From Martinezella tropici (GTDB taxonomy: Bacteria > Pseudomonadota > Alphaproteobacteria > Rhizobiales > Rhizobiaceae): a stretch of 64,000 nt of DNA. Below the pieces are notes generated by a model, which was given only the letters and a program-made list of their open reading frames with translations, made no database searches and was not told the DNA's origin. The DNA lies in the NCBI GenBank assembly GCA_000799755.1, contig JUHI01000005.1, positions 326,150-390,149 on the forward strand, in the 5' to 3' direction. The position numbers were made by a program, and so were the translations under genes. Positions 45,201 through 54,851 of the stretch are shown here, piece after piece (the stretch's first letter is position 1; every line of letters begins with the position of its first letter).

Positions 45201-46841
45201 TCATGCCGCCCGCCCCGCCTTGCGTCCGGAAAAAATACATCCTCCCAGAAACGTACCCTCCAACGCATTGTAGCCGTGGTATCCGCCACCGCCGAAACCG
45301 GCCGCCTCGCCGCAGGCGTACAATCCCGGTATGAGCGCGCCGCTGCGTGCAAGCGCCTGGCTGTTCAGATCTGTTTCCAGTCCGCCTAGCGACTTGCGGG
45401 TGAGGATATTAAGGCGCACGGCGATCAACGGGCCGGCTCTTGCGTCCAATATGCGATGCGGCGGGGCCGTGCGCATGAACCGGTCGCCGAGATACCCGCG
45501 AGCCTGCCTCAGAGCGACAATCTGCGCATCCTTGGCGAAGGGATTGTCCAACTCGCGGTCGCGGGCCTCGATCTGGACGCGCAGATGGGCGGGATCGATC
45601 GGGCGGTCGCCAATGCGGTTCATGCCGGCAACCAGCTCTTCCAGCGTTTCGGCAACGACGAAATCCCTTCCCTTCGACTTGAAGGCTTCCACCGGCGGGG
45701 GAGCCGATCGGCCAAGCCTACTACGCAGGAGCAGCGCGATATCGCGCCCCGTAAGATCTGGGTTCTGTTCCGAGCCCGAAAGGGCAAATTCCTTCTTGAC
45801 GATTTTCTGCGTCGTCACGAACCAGCTGTAGCTATGGCCAAGCTTGCAGATATGCTGCAGCGTCGCAAGACTATCGAAACCCGGCAGGCAGGGTGCCGGC
45901 ATGCGATTACCATCGGCGTCGAACCAGAGTGACGACGGTCCCGGCAGGATGCGAATGCCATGATTCGGCCAGATCGGGTCCCAATTGGCAATGCCTTCGG
46001 TATAGTGCCACATCCTGTCGCCATTGATCGGCCGTGCCCCGACGGCCTCGGCATGACCGATCATCAGCCCGTCCACATGATGGGGCACGCCGCTCAGCAT
46101 CCGTTCAGGAGGTGAACCGAGACGCTCGACCGGCCAGGCGCGCCGAACCAGCTCCGGATTGCCACCAATGCCGCCGCTTGCGACGATCACCGCACCCTCG
46201 ATGCGGAAATCACCGACGACATCACGGTTCGACTGCTGGCCGCGACGGATATTGTCCTCCGCCAGGATCTCTCCTTCTAAGCCGAAAACGCCTTTGTCAT
46301 CGCCGATCAGCCGGGTTACCCGCCGACGAAACAAGAGCTCGACCTTCCCTTCCTTCTCCGCCGCCAGAATCTGTTTTACAAATGGATCGAGAACGCCACG
46401 GCCCGTACCCCAGGTAAGATGAAAGCGCGGCACGGAATTGCCGTGCCCGGTGGCAAGGCCTCCGCCGCGTTCCGCCCAACCGACAACGGGAAACCAGCGC
46501 ATGCCGAGCCCATGCAGCCAGCTGCGCATTTCTCCGGCGGCAAAATCAAGATAAGCGTCCGCCCAGGCACGGGGCCAGAAGTCCTCGGCCCGGTCGAAAC
46601 CTGCAGCACCCAGCCAATCCTGACGGGCGAGATCGAGGCTATCGCGAATTCGCATCCGCCGCTGTTCCGGCGTATCGACCATGAACAGTCCGCCGAGAGA
46701 CCAGAAAGCCTGGCCGCCAAGGCTTGCTCGCGGCTCCTGATCGACAAGGATCACTCGCCTGCCGCGCTCGATCAGCTCGCAGGCAGCAACAAGGCCCGAC
46801 AGTCCCGTTCCGACGATGACGACATCCGCATGACTACCCAT
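45201..46841 (-). CDS. FAD-binding dehydrogenase (fumarate reductase/KstD type)
   Basis: A 546-residue flavoprotein. The N-terminal dinucleotide motif is VVIVGTGLSGLVAACELIER with acidic VDQE, then SLGGQAFWSLGG, and the C-terminal FAD motif ends IPGLYACGEAAGFGGGGYHG followed by GTFLGGCIFSG. The family includes 3-ketosteroid dehydrogenases and flavocytochrome-like reductases, so the substrate is unknown. It has no signal peptide. It is a single gene with gaps on both sides. Confidence 0.88.
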   Translation of the reverse strand: MGSHADVVIVGTGLSGLVAACELIERGRRVILVDQEPRASLGGQAFWSLGGLFMVDTPEQRRMRIRDSLDLARQDWLGAAGFDRAEDFWPRAWADAYLDFAAGEMRSWLHGLGMRWFPVVGWAERGGGLATGHGNSVPRFHLTWGTGRGVLDPFVKQILAAEKEGKVELLFRRRVTRLIGDDKGVFGLEGEILAEDNIRRGQQSNRDVVGDFRIEGAVIVASGGIGGNPELVRRAWPVERLGSPPERMLSGVPHHVDGLMIGHAEAVGARPINGDRMWHYTEGIANWDPIWPNHGIRILPGPSSLWFDADGNRMPAPCLPGFDSLATLQHICKLGHSYSWFVTTQKIVKKEFALSGSEQNPDLTGRDIALLLRSRLGRSAPPPVEAFKSKGRDFVVAETLEELVAGMNRIGDRPIDPAHLRVQIEARDRELDNPFAKDAQIVALRQARGYLGDRFMRTAPPHRILDARAGPLIAVRLNILTRKSLGGLETDLNSQALARSGALIPGLYACGEAAGFGGGGYHGYNALEGTFLGGCIFSGRKAGRAA

Positions 46842-47232
46842 TCGATCCCTCCAGCGAATTCGCCAGAAGTCTAATGAAGCTTACGTAAAAGTAAATGCTT
46901 GCCCTATCCATGCTGACACCGCGAAAGCATCAGCCTCCTCCCACCGACGTCCAGGAAACTACGTCTCGCGCCTGCAATCACGGCGACTGGAAGGACGCAA
47001 TCCAATGGAATCGCCGATCTATCGAAACTGTCCTTGCGGCAGATCAATAGATCGGGGGACACCGACATCCACCATGCCTGCATCCGATCTCCACGAAACC
47101 TGCACCATTTTCATATTGCTTTCCGGCATTGGCGGCCATCTGTCGCCGCGGAAAAGGGCTTCAGCATTCATGGATTTTCGAGGAGGCCGGCGTATCACCA
47201 ACGACACTGCCGGATCTGGCAGAGGAAATGTC
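46842..47232. other. Intergenic stretch with an inverted repeat
   Basis: About 390 bp. A 9-bp inverted repeat (CCGATCTAT at 47014-47022, ATAGATCGG at 47047-47055) has a 24-nt spacer and is followed by GGG. TTACGTAA, a perfect 8-bp palindrome, lies upstream of the FAD gene. No convincing gene. Confidence 0.5.
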
Positions 47233-47430
47233 ATGTGCAAACAGAAGACGCCCACGCTCGCCGATTGGCTTTCGATGCTCGCACGCCTCATGCCGATCAT
47301 CACTGTCTATCTGTGGCCGATAGTCTTTCGTTTCATTCTCGGCACGGCATTTTTCATCGCCTTCGCCGCACTCTTGTACCAACTGCTTGATGTGGAACTG
47401 AGCCTGTCCGTCCAAGGCTCACCATTGTAA
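47233..47430 (+). CDS. Small membrane protein
   Basis: A 65-residue ORF with a membrane stretch (VYLWPIVFRFILGTAFFIAF) and a charged N-terminus MCKQKTPTLADWLSMLARLM. AGAGGAAA precedes the ATG by four bases, which is why I prefer it to the longer in-frame reading from 47005. Not recognised. Confidence 0.5.
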   Translation: MCKQKTPTLADWLSMLARLMPIITVYLWPIVFRFILGTAFFIAFAALLYQLLDVELSLSVQGSPL

Positions 47431-47611
47431 AGCGCCCAGCGCTCATCGATCGTGGTTTTGTCGCTACGGTCCGTTTTCCTTCCCGCTGCGCGATTGACTG
47501 CGGGAAAGAAATCGCGACAAGGTGCGTCTCCACGACCTTCTCCATCGCATCGGCTTGCCTGACACCGGAAAAGGCACCATCCGATTGCTTAACAAGAGAG
47601 GAGCAGCAGCC

Positions 47612-47989
47612 ATGGGCAAGCTTCCCGACATGACGAAACATCGCGGCTTTCCTTCCGGCATGCCGGGAACCGGCGTCCAGTTCACCATTCGCCGTGCAAA
47701 TCCGAAAGGCGTAACGCCGATCAAGAAGCTGCCGCGGCGCGCACGGCCGGGAACGCAGGAACACCGGATCGACGCGGCATTCCTGCATGCGCTCTGGCAC
47801 TATTTCGGTGCAGAACCCTTCGAACGCGGCAATCTGGACGCCGCGCGCCTAAACCTCCTCTTTGAGCGCGAAGTCCTGCCAGCCGACAAGGATTTCGATC
47901 CCCTTTCCTATGAAGCCATGCTCATCATCAACGAGAAAGTGGCCCGAGAAAGCTTCCCCGAAGCATTCGAAGACGTGATGGAAGTCTGA
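47612..47989 (+). CDS. Hypothetical protein
   Basis: A 125-residue soluble protein with a basic N-terminal half (RANPKGVTPIKKLPRRARPG) and an acidic helical C-terminal half. GAGAGGAGCAGC precedes the ATG. It is upstream of acetate kinase on the same strand but 207 bp away. I do not recognise a family. Confidence 0.65.
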   Translation: MGKLPDMTKHRGFPSGMPGTGVQFTIRRANPKGVTPIKKLPRRARPGTQEHRIDAAFLHALWHYFGAEPFERGNLDAARLNLLFEREVLPADKDFDPLSYEAMLIINEKVARESFPEAFEDVMEV

Positions 47990-48003
47990 TCGCGGCGGGC
48001 TGG

Positions 48004-48017
48004 TTGAGGGTAATCAG
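48004..48017. promoter_or_regulatory. Candidate FNR/FixK-type box upstream of acetate kinase
   Basis: TTGAGGGTAATCAG matches the TTGA-N6-TCAA core at seven of eight positions and is 180 bp before the acetate kinase gene. Oxygen control would fit a fermentative pathway, but this is one weak match. Confidence 0.3.
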
Positions 48018-48196
48018 CACCAAGGCGGCACAGCCGCGCCAAGGCTTTCGACAAGAATCGGCGCGCATTTCATCGGCTTGTACAAGAATGACAGCTCCGC
48101 CTGGCGGTAAAGCGCCGCATGCGACCGGCTCAGCGGTTGCCTCGGCAATGGAATGCACTAACTTGCGGTAGTCGACACCCTTCACTCGAGGCTGAC

Positions 48197-49369
48197 ATGA
48201 CCGACGATGTCTTGCTGACGTTCAATGCCGGCTCCTCGACCCTGAAGATCGGGATATTCGAGCTGACGGCGAAACAGCCGAGAAATGTCGGCCGCGGCAA
48301 GATCGATTTCGATCGGAATCCGTTGATGCTCCACTATTCCATCGGCGCGGATAGATACGAGAAGCCAATCAACGGCGACAATGGTGCGCAATTCACATCC
48401 GTCATATCCGAAACGCTGGATCATATGCTCGCCCATCTCCCCGGCCGGCTGCGGGCAGTTGCTCATCGCATCGTCCATGGCGGCATGACGTTTAAGGGGG
48501 CGACCCTGCTTGATGACAACGCCATCGAGGGGATCGAAAAGCTTATTCCCCTTGCGCCCCTGCATCAGCCGCAGGCCCTGCGTGCCATCCGTTCGATAGA
48601 AACGTTGCGGCCGGACGTTTTGCAAGTCGCCTCCTTCGACACGGCCTTTCATTCGTCACAGGTCGATGTCGTGCGGCGGCTGGCAATCCCGCGCGGCATG
48701 CATGACGATGGCGTACGTCGCTATGGCTTTCATGGACTTTCCTACAAATATATCGCCTCGCAGCTTCGAAAGATCGATCCGGAAGCCGCCAAGGGCAAGG
48801 CTATCGCCTGCCATCTCGGCAGCGGTGCCAGCCTGTGTGCTATGGAAAACGGCGTCAGTCGTGACACCAGCATGGGGTTTTCGGCGCTGGATGGAATTCC
48901 GATGGCGACGCGCCCTGGCTGGCTCGATCCCGGTGCCCTGCTCTACCTTATGAGAACCGGAATGCGGCAACCGGAACGGATCGAGGACTTCCTCTACCAT
49001 GAATGCGGCCTGCTCGGGGTTTCCGGCATCAGCGGCGACACACGGGTTCTGCTTGACGACGACAGCCCGGAGGCGGCGGAAGCCGTGGATCTGTTCTGCC
49101 TGCGCATATCAGGCGAAATCGGACGCTTATGCGCGACGATCGGCGGCGTTGATACCATCGTCTTTACGGCCGGCATCGGCGAAAACCAGCCGCAGATCCG
49201 GGCACGCGTTGCACAGAGGTTGCAATGGTTGGGTATTGAGATCGATGAAGACGCGAACAAGCGCAACGCAATCGCCATCAATGCGGCGTCCAGCCGCGTG
49301 ACGTTATTCGTGATCCCGACCGATGAGGAACAGGTGATCGCCGACGAGGCCCTTGCACTCATCGCATGA
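48197..49369 (+). CDS. ackA: Acetate kinase
   Basis: A 390-residue kinase that converts acetyl phosphate and ADP to acetate and ATP. The family blocks are present: [15 protein letters not shown] at the N-terminus, [54 protein letters not shown] and [13 protein letters not shown]. The frame opens at 48119, but the ATG at 48197 starts the conserved domain. It is 19 bp upstream of phosphoketolase, which makes the acetyl phosphate it uses. Confidence 0.95.
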   Translation: MTDDVLLTFNAGSSTLKIGIFELTAKQPRNVGRGKIDFDRNPLMLHYSIGADRYEKPINGDNGAQFTSVISETLDHMLAHLPGRLRAVAHRIVHGGMTFKGATLLDDNAIEGIEKLIPLAPLHQPQALRAIRSIETLRPDVLQVASFDTAFHSSQVDVVRRLAIPRGMHDDGVRRYGFHGLSYKYIASQLRKIDPEAAKGKAIACHLGSGASLCAMENGVSRDTSMGFSALDGIPMATRPGWLDPGALLYLMRTGMRQPERIEDFLYHECGLLGVSGISGDTRVLLDDDSPEAAEAVDLFCLRISGEIGRLCATIGGVDTIVFTAGIGENQPQIRARVAQRLQWLGIEIDEDANKRNAIAINAASSRVTLFVIPTDEEQVIADEALALIA

Positions 49370-49388
49370 CGAAAACGAGGAGACGCAC

Positions 49389-51764
49389 ATGAATGCCGTT
49401 ACCACACCGCTTTCGCCTGAAGACCTCTCTTTGATCGACCGTTACTGGAAAGCTGCAAATTACCTGTCGGTCGGCCAGATCTATCTGATGGACAATCCGC
49501 TGCTGCGCGAACCGCTAAAGCCGGAGCATATCAAGCCGAGACTGCTCGGCCATTGGGGTACGACGCCGGGGCTGAACTTCATCTACGCTCACCTGAACCG
49601 CGTCATCAAGGCGCGTGATCTCGACGTCATCTATATGTGCGGCCCCGGCCATGGCGGTCCCGGTATGGTCGCCAACACCTATCTCGAGGGCATCTACAGC
49701 GAAATCTATCCGGATATCTCCGAGACGATGGAAGGGATGCAGAAGCTCTTCAAGCAGTTTTCCTTTCCGGGCGGCATTCCAAGCCATGCAGCCCCCGAAA
49801 CCCCGGGCTCCATCCACGAAGGCGGTGAACTCGGCTATGCCCTCGTTCACGCCTATGGTGCTGCCTTCGACAATCCGGACCTCATCGTTGCCTGTGTGGT
49901 CGGCGATGGCGAGGCCGAAACCGGGCCACTCGCCGCAAGCTGGCATTCCAACAAGTTTCTCAATCCGGCGCGCGATGGCGCCGTGCTGCCCATCCTCCAC
50001 CTGAACGGCTACAAGATTGCCAATCCCACGATCCTCGGCCGGGAAAGCGACGACGATCTTCGCAAGCTGTTTTCTGGTTACGGCTATGAACCCTTCTTTG
50101 TCGAAGGGCACGAGCCGCACGCCATGCATCAGGCGATGGCCGGCACGTTCGACCAGGTATTCGACCGAATCCGAGACATACAGAAGAACGCGCGCGCAAA
50201 TGAAGCCTCCAGGGGGATGCCGCGCTGGCCGATGATCGTGCTGCGAAGCCCAAAAGGCTGGACGGGTCCAAAGGAAGTCGATGGCAAGAAGGTCGAGGGC
50301 TTCTGGCGGGCGCATCAGGTACCGGTCGCCAATTGCCGCGGCGACGAGGGCCATCGCAAAATCTTGGAAGATTGGATGCGCAGCTATGATCCCGACGACC
50401 TCTTCGATCATGAAGGGCGGCTCAAGGCCGAATTACAGGCGCTCGCGCCGCGAGGCGAAAGGCGCATGGGCGCCAATCCTCACGCCAATGGCGGCCTGCT
50501 TCGCAGGGAGCTTATCGTCCCCTCGATCGCGGACTACGCCGTCGAAATCGGCGAGCGCGGCAGCCAACAGATGCAATCCACCGAGATCCTTGGCCATTAT
50601 CTTCGCGACACGCTGAAGCTCAATACTCCCGAGCAGAATTTCCGTATCTTCGGCCCAGACGAGACGGAATCCAACCGGCTCGGCAGCGTCTTCGAAGTCA
50701 CGGACCGGGTCTGGATGGAGGCGATCGAAGATTATGACGTCCATCTGGCCCCGGACGGGCGGGTGATGGAGGTCCTGAGCGAGCATCTGTGCCAGGGCTG
50801 GCTGGAGGGCTATCTACTCACCGGCAGGCACGGGCTCTTCTCGTGCTACGAGGCCTTCATCCACATCGTCGATTCCATGTTCAACCAGCATGCCAAATGG
50901 CTGAAGGTGTCGCGCGAATTGCCGTGGCGCAAGCCGATCTCGTCGCTGAACTATCTGCTGACGTCGCATGTCTGGCGGCAGGATCACAACGGCTTTTCCC
51001 ACCAGGACCCTGGTTTCGTCGATCTCGTCGCCAACAAGAAGGCCGATATCGTCCGCATCTATCTGCCTCCGGACGCCAATACGCTGCTATGGGTCGGCGA
51101 TCATTGCCTGAGGACCTATGATCGGATCAATGTCATCGTCGCCGGCAAGCAGCCGGAATCGCAATGGCTCAGCATCGATGAAGCGACCGCCCACTGCAAG
51201 GCCGGCGTCGGCATATGGGACTGGGCAAGCTACGAGCACGATACCATCGCCCCCGACGTCGTGATGGCTTGCGCGGGCGATGTCCCGACCATGGAGACGC
51301 TCGCAGCCGTCATGTTGCTGCATGAAGCAATTCCCGATCTGAAGATCCGCACGGTCAATGTGGTCGATCTTCTGGCCCTGCAGGACCCGAAGCAGCATCC
51401 GCACGGCCTCGAGCATCAGGCCTTCGACCAGATCTTCACCACGGACAAGCCTGTCATCTTCGCCTATCACGGCTATCCCTACCTGATCCACCGGCTGACC
51501 TACCGGCGGACTAATCACGACAACATTCACGTTCGCGGCTTTATCGAAGAAGGCACGACGACCACGCCATTCGACATGACCGTTCTGAATGAGCTGGATC
51601 GCTATCATCTCGCGCTTGAGGCGATCGACCGCGTGCCGGGCCTGGCGGAAAAAGTGCCCGAGGTCATCGATGCCCTGAAGGCAAAGCTCATCAGGCATCA
51701 CGATTATGTCCGGTATTACGGAGAGGATATGCCTGAGGTCAGCAACTGGCGGTGGAAGCGATAA
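49389..51764 (+). CDS. xfp: Xylulose-5-phosphate/fructose-6-phosphate phosphoketolase
   Basis: A 791-residue thiamine-diphosphate enzyme that splits xylulose 5-phosphate (or fructose 6-phosphate) with phosphate to acetyl phosphate and an aldose phosphate. The N-terminal family block is [20 protein letters not shown], the TPP site [14 protein letters not shown] with [10 protein letters not shown], and the C-terminal domain has [10 protein letters not shown]. The length matches the family. GAGGAGACGCAC lies before the ATG. With acetate kinase it forms the acetate-producing branch of the phosphoketolase pathway. Confidence 0.96.
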   Translation: MNAVTTPLSPEDLSLIDRYWKAANYLSVGQIYLMDNPLLREPLKPEHIKPRLLGHWGTTPGLNFIYAHLNRVIKARDLDVIYMCGPGHGGPGMVANTYLEGIYSEIYPDISETMEGMQKLFKQFSFPGGIPSHAAPETPGSIHEGGELGYALVHAYGAAFDNPDLIVACVVGDGEAETGPLAASWHSNKFLNPARDGAVLPILHLNGYKIANPTILGRESDDDLRKLFSGYGYEPFFVEGHEPHAMHQAMAGTFDQVFDRIRDIQKNARANEASRGMPRWPMIVLRSPKGWTGPKEVDGKKVEGFWRAHQVPVANCRGDEGHRKILEDWMRSYDPDDLFDHEGRLKAELQALAPRGERRMGANPHANGGLLRRELIVPSIADYAVEIGERGSQQMQSTEILGHYLRDTLKLNTPEQNFRIFGPDETESNRLGSVFEVTDRVWMEAIEDYDVHLAPDGRVMEVLSEHLCQGWLEGYLLTGRHGLFSCYEAFIHIVDSMFNQHAKWLKVSRELPWRKPISSLNYLLTSHVWRQDHNGFSHQDPGFVDLVANKKADIVRIYLPPDANTLLWVGDHCLRTYDRINVIVAGKQPESQWLSIDEATAHCKAGVGIWDWASYEHDTIAPDVVMACAGDVPTMETLAAVMLLHEAIPDLKIRTVNVVDLLALQDPKQHPHGLEHQAFDQIFTTDKPVIFAYHGYPYLIHRLTYRRTNHDNIHVRGFIEEGTTTTPFDMTVLNELDRYHLALEAIDRVPGLAEKVPEVIDALKAKLIRHHDYVRYYGEDMPEVSNWRWKR

Positions 51765-51797
51765 GGGTAGTCCGCACCTTGCCTTAATCCCATGAAT

Positions 51798-51819
51798 GGT
51801 CGCCGCACGGGCGGCGACC
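51798..51819 (+). terminator. Terminator-like hairpin after phosphoketolase
   Basis: GGTCGCCGC pairs with GCGGCGACC around ACGG, 34 bp after the stop codon. The downstream T content is modest. Confidence 0.6.
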
Positions 51820-51951
51820 GATTGCAATCTTATCCTCGCAACTGCGATCAACTCTTCCGAGCACCGCTCGCCTATTCTGCAAACCGCACCAGCAAGATCA
51901 CGAGAACGGCGACGGCAAGCCCGCCGATCGTGTCTGCTTGCAGATCGTGAT

Positions 51952-52413
51952 TTACGACTGATAGATGCCGGTAAGGCTTGCTTCTGCAAGCATGTGTTTC
52001 CTCACCTTCCTCCACATGACCTCCGCCCCTGCAGCTTCAGGAAGCGTCATCCTCGGCACGTCGAGGGCTGCGAGCCGGAAAACATATCGATGAGGAGGAT
52101 CGCCGCTAGGCGGCTTCGGGCCGTCATAACGGGCATTGCCGAAATCGTTCTTGTAGAAACGCAGAGCCTGCTCCTGCATCGCATCCACGTTTTCCGCAAG
52201 ACCGCCCCACTGCGCCGGAATATTGGCAATGCCGCAATGACGGAATGTTCCGCCAGGCGCATCCGGGTCTTCGACGATCAGCGCGAAGCTTTGAGTTCTC
52301 TTAGGAGCGCCGCCCCAGGCCAGCGGCGGGAATATGTTTTCCCCGTCGAGCGCGTGTTTGCCCGGTATCGGCGCGTCTTCAGCAAAGGCCTTGCTGATCA
52401 AAGTCAAAGCCAT
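51952..52413 (-). CDS. YbhB/YbcL (PEBP-like) family protein
   Basis: A 153-residue phosphatidylethanolamine-binding-protein homologue. Diagnostic segments are HALDGENIFPPLAWGGAPKR, TQSFALIVEDPDAPGGTFRH and YDGPKPPSGDPPHRYVFRL. The ATG at 52413 is preceded by GGAGGATCTG; the extra upstream residues in the long frame are not conserved. The bacterial function is uncertain. Confidence 0.9.
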   Translation of the reverse strand: MALTLISKAFAEDAPIPGKHALDGENIFPPLAWGGAPKRTQSFALIVEDPDAPGGTFRHCGIANIPAQWGGLAENVDAMQEQALRFYKNDFGNARYDGPKPPSGDPPHRYVFRLAALDVPRMTLPEAAGAEVMWRKVRKHMLAEASLTGIYQS

Positions 52414-52556
52414 CAGATCCTCCTGTTTCTGTTTTGGATTCACGAGCCTGTGAAGTTCTGAACCTAAGGTGGAACACATCAGAGTCATTATTGTTCCCCA
52501 TAGGGAACATTCGCATTCATTTGCAGTTGTTCGCAGCGCCAACCAAGGAGGAAAAG

Positions 52557-52814
52557 ATGACGGATGAGAGGTTCGAATGGATCAGCAAACGCGCCTACGC
52601 AATCTGGGAAGCTGCCGGTCGCCCCTGGGGACGCAGCCAGCATCACTGGGAGCAGGCCGCCAGGGAACGCGAGATCATGGAGAGAACGCGCGCATCCGCC
52701 GACGGCGAAGAAGTATTGGCAAGATTTCGAAAAACCAATGCGACACACTCTTCCGAAGATGACGCAAGCGAAGCCGAGGCACAAACACACGCCAAGGACC
52801 GCCGCCTCGGATAA
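52557..52814 (+). CDS. DUF2934 family protein
   Basis: An 85-residue protein with the DUF2934 pattern RAYAIWEAAGRPWGRSQHHW followed by EQAAREREIM and a polar, low-complexity C-terminal tail. AAGGAGG precedes the ATG at 52557. Proteins of this family are small, common in rhizobia and of unknown role. It is divergent from YbhB. Confidence 0.85.
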   Translation: MTDERFEWISKRAYAIWEAAGRPWGRSQHHWEQAAREREIMERTRASADGEEVLARFRKTNATHSSEDDASEAEAQTHAKDRRLG

Positions 52815-53279
52815 TTTTCATTTATGGGCGGCAACGTCTGCCAGAAGAATTCGCAAGCCTGCTCCATTCCCATGCGCAGTCCTGTTCACAAGGAGCGGAA
52901 CTTCGAAATCACGATATCGATCATGTCATTCGAAGGCCAACCACCTAATTCCGCGTTCCATCACGGCTTGGGTGGGTCGGCATCGTCTTCATCCCCTGCC
53001 CGATAAGGGGCTGACACCCCCATTGCTCGGGAATGTTCCGCTTTGAGCGGCCGTATCAGGCCCCAATCGCCGCCATTTCGAATGACACGACTTCGTGATG
53101 CGCCTGAAGGAAAGAAACCGCTCGCCAAACACATCACAGAAGTAGCATGATGCCCTCTCCTGCCCTTGTCAGCTCAAAGGAAATTGCTTAGCCAGAAGAC
53201 CGTCGTGTGCCGCTGCGCCGCGAATCGCTTCCTGCAACGGGAAGTGACTGTATCGATTCGAAATATCCTGCGAGGCCAT
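52815..53279. other. Intergenic stretch without a recognisable gene
   Basis: About 465 bp. The short ORFs here lack domains and ribosome sites, and I see no strong hairpin. The end holds the leader of the EamA transporter gene. Confidence 0.5.
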
Positions 53280-54182
53280 ATGATTTCCGGAACCAGCGAG
53301 AAGGGACCCATTGCCGGGATTGCACTCGCCTGCGCCGGATACGCCTGTTTTTCCCTTCAGGATGCGATGGTGAAGTGGCTGGTCGCCAGCTATGAAGTCC
53401 CGGAAATCCTGTTCATGCGCAGCCTCGTCATCGTGCTGGTCGCAGGCGCACTCGTCCGCTATCGACGCCATCCGTCGATCTTCAAAAGCCCCTATCGCGG
53501 CACGGTCATCCTGCGTGCCGCGCTGATGCTGATTGCCTGGCTGCTGTTCTACAACGCGGCTCGCCATCTCGGGCTCGCCGAATTGACGACGCTGTATTTC
53601 TCGGCGCCGATCATCGTCATGGTTCTGTCGATCCTCGTTCTCAAGGAGAAGATCCATGCCGGCCGCTGGATTGCCTGCATAGGCGGCTTCATCGGCGTAA
53701 CGATCGCGGCAAATCCCAGCCAGTCGCCCAATCTCTTGCCCGCCGCCATGTGCATCGTTGCAGGATTCTGCTGGGCATGGAGCACGATCCTCGTCCGGCT
53801 GGTCAGCCGAAGCGAAACCACGCTCACGCAGATGTATGCCACGAGCCTGATATTCGGCCTTGCCTGCGCCCTGTCCTTTCCATGGACATGGAAGACCCCC
53901 GATGCAAGCGGCTGGGCGTTGATGCTGACGCTCGGAGTGATCTCGACCATCGGACAGTTTCTGCTCTATGAAGGTTTCCGATACGCCCCCGCGTCAACGC
54001 TGGCTCCCATCGAATACAGCGGTCTCGTTTGGGCTTTCGTGTATGGCTATGTGATCTGGGCCGAGATCCCCGCGACAAATGTCTTCGTCGGCGCCCTCCT
54101 CATCATCGCCTCGAGTTTCCTGCTGGTCCTATGGGAACGTCGCATCGAGGGCGCCCGCAGGAAGAACGCACCTTCCTCATAA
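53280..54182 (+). CDS. EamA/DMT-family transporter
   Basis: A 300-residue inner-membrane transporter with ten hydrophobic segments in two EamA halves. Typical features are LSILVLKEKIHAGRWIACIG at the end of the first half and YSGLVWAFVYGYVIWAEIP in the second. The ATG at 53280 is preferred; the extra N-terminal residues of the longer frame are polar and not like the family. The substrate is unknown. Confidence 0.9.
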   Translation: MISGTSEKGPIAGIALACAGYACFSLQDAMVKWLVASYEVPEILFMRSLVIVLVAGALVRYRRHPSIFKSPYRGTVILRAALMLIAWLLFYNAARHLGLAELTTLYFSAPIIVMVLSILVLKEKIHAGRWIACIGGFIGVTIAANPSQSPNLLPAAMCIVAGFCWAWSTILVRLVSRSETTLTQMYATSLIFGLACALSFPWTWKTPDASGWALMLTLGVISTIGQFLLYEGFRYAPASTLAPIEYSGLVWAFVYGYVIWAEIPATNVFVGALLIIASSFLLVLWERRIEGARRKNAPSS

Positions 54183-54320
54183 AATCCATTTCCTTCACCG
54201 GTTCTATGCGCAATCTCCACACGATCTGCACAGAAGCGGACTATGTCGTCGACAGCCATTGCGCATCGGCCCTCGCAGGGGATCGGTCGTCGATTTGGTC
54301 GAGAAGGATGTCGTCGAAAC

Positions 54321-54743
54321 ATGAAGTTCCGCACCAAGATCCAGTTGACGCTGCTTGCCGGCGCCCTGGCGACCGCGGGCCCGATCGTCGGTCAGGCAGC
54401 AGCAACGGAATATGCGAAGACCGACGTGGTGTTGCGATCGGGACCAAGTGCCCTGTTTCCGGCCGTCGGCACGGTGCTGGCGGGCTCCCGCGTCCATATG
54501 TACGGATGCACCAAGCAAATTAGATGGTGCGATGTCAGGGTCTGCGGGCGAAGGGGATGGATACCTTCGGGCGACGTCGACATAGAATATCATCGCCAAA
54601 GAATGCCAATTTCAACCTATGTTCACGTTGCAGAAAAGCCTGCTATCGCCGTCGTTTCGTTCGATATCGACACCTATTGGTCGCAGAACTACTCGCAATT
54701 GTACTTCTATGACGAGATAGGGAACTGGCGAACCATCAACTGA
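54321..54743 (+). CDS. Secreted SH3-domain protein
   Basis: A 140-residue protein with a signal peptide (KFRTKIQLTLLAGALATAG, cleavage near QAAAT) and a bacterial SH3-like domain (VVLRSGPSALFPAVGTVLAG, then RVCGRRGWIPSGDVDI). Four cysteines could form disulphides. The C-terminal 40 residues are tyrosine-rich (YWSQNYSQLYFYDE). Such domains often bind the cell wall. Confidence 0.8.
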   Translation: MKFRTKIQLTLLAGALATAGPIVGQAAATEYAKTDVVLRSGPSALFPAVGTVLAGSRVHMYGCTKQIRWCDVRVCGRRGWIPSGDVDIEYHRQRMPISTYVHVAEKPAIAVVSFDIDTYWSQNYSQLYFYDEIGNWRTIN

Positions 54744-54851
54744 CATCATGACCGATACTCAGTCGTATCAAAGCAGACATCAGACATGCTCGGCAAGCAA
54801 ATACCTATGAGCCAGCGTGGATTGTGAAATGGATTTCTCAGTGACAAAGCG

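Noticed and set aside
45027..45389. 120-residue ORF at the end of the FAD dehydrogenase
   Set aside because: Most of it is antisense to the FAD enzyme and it lacks a domain.
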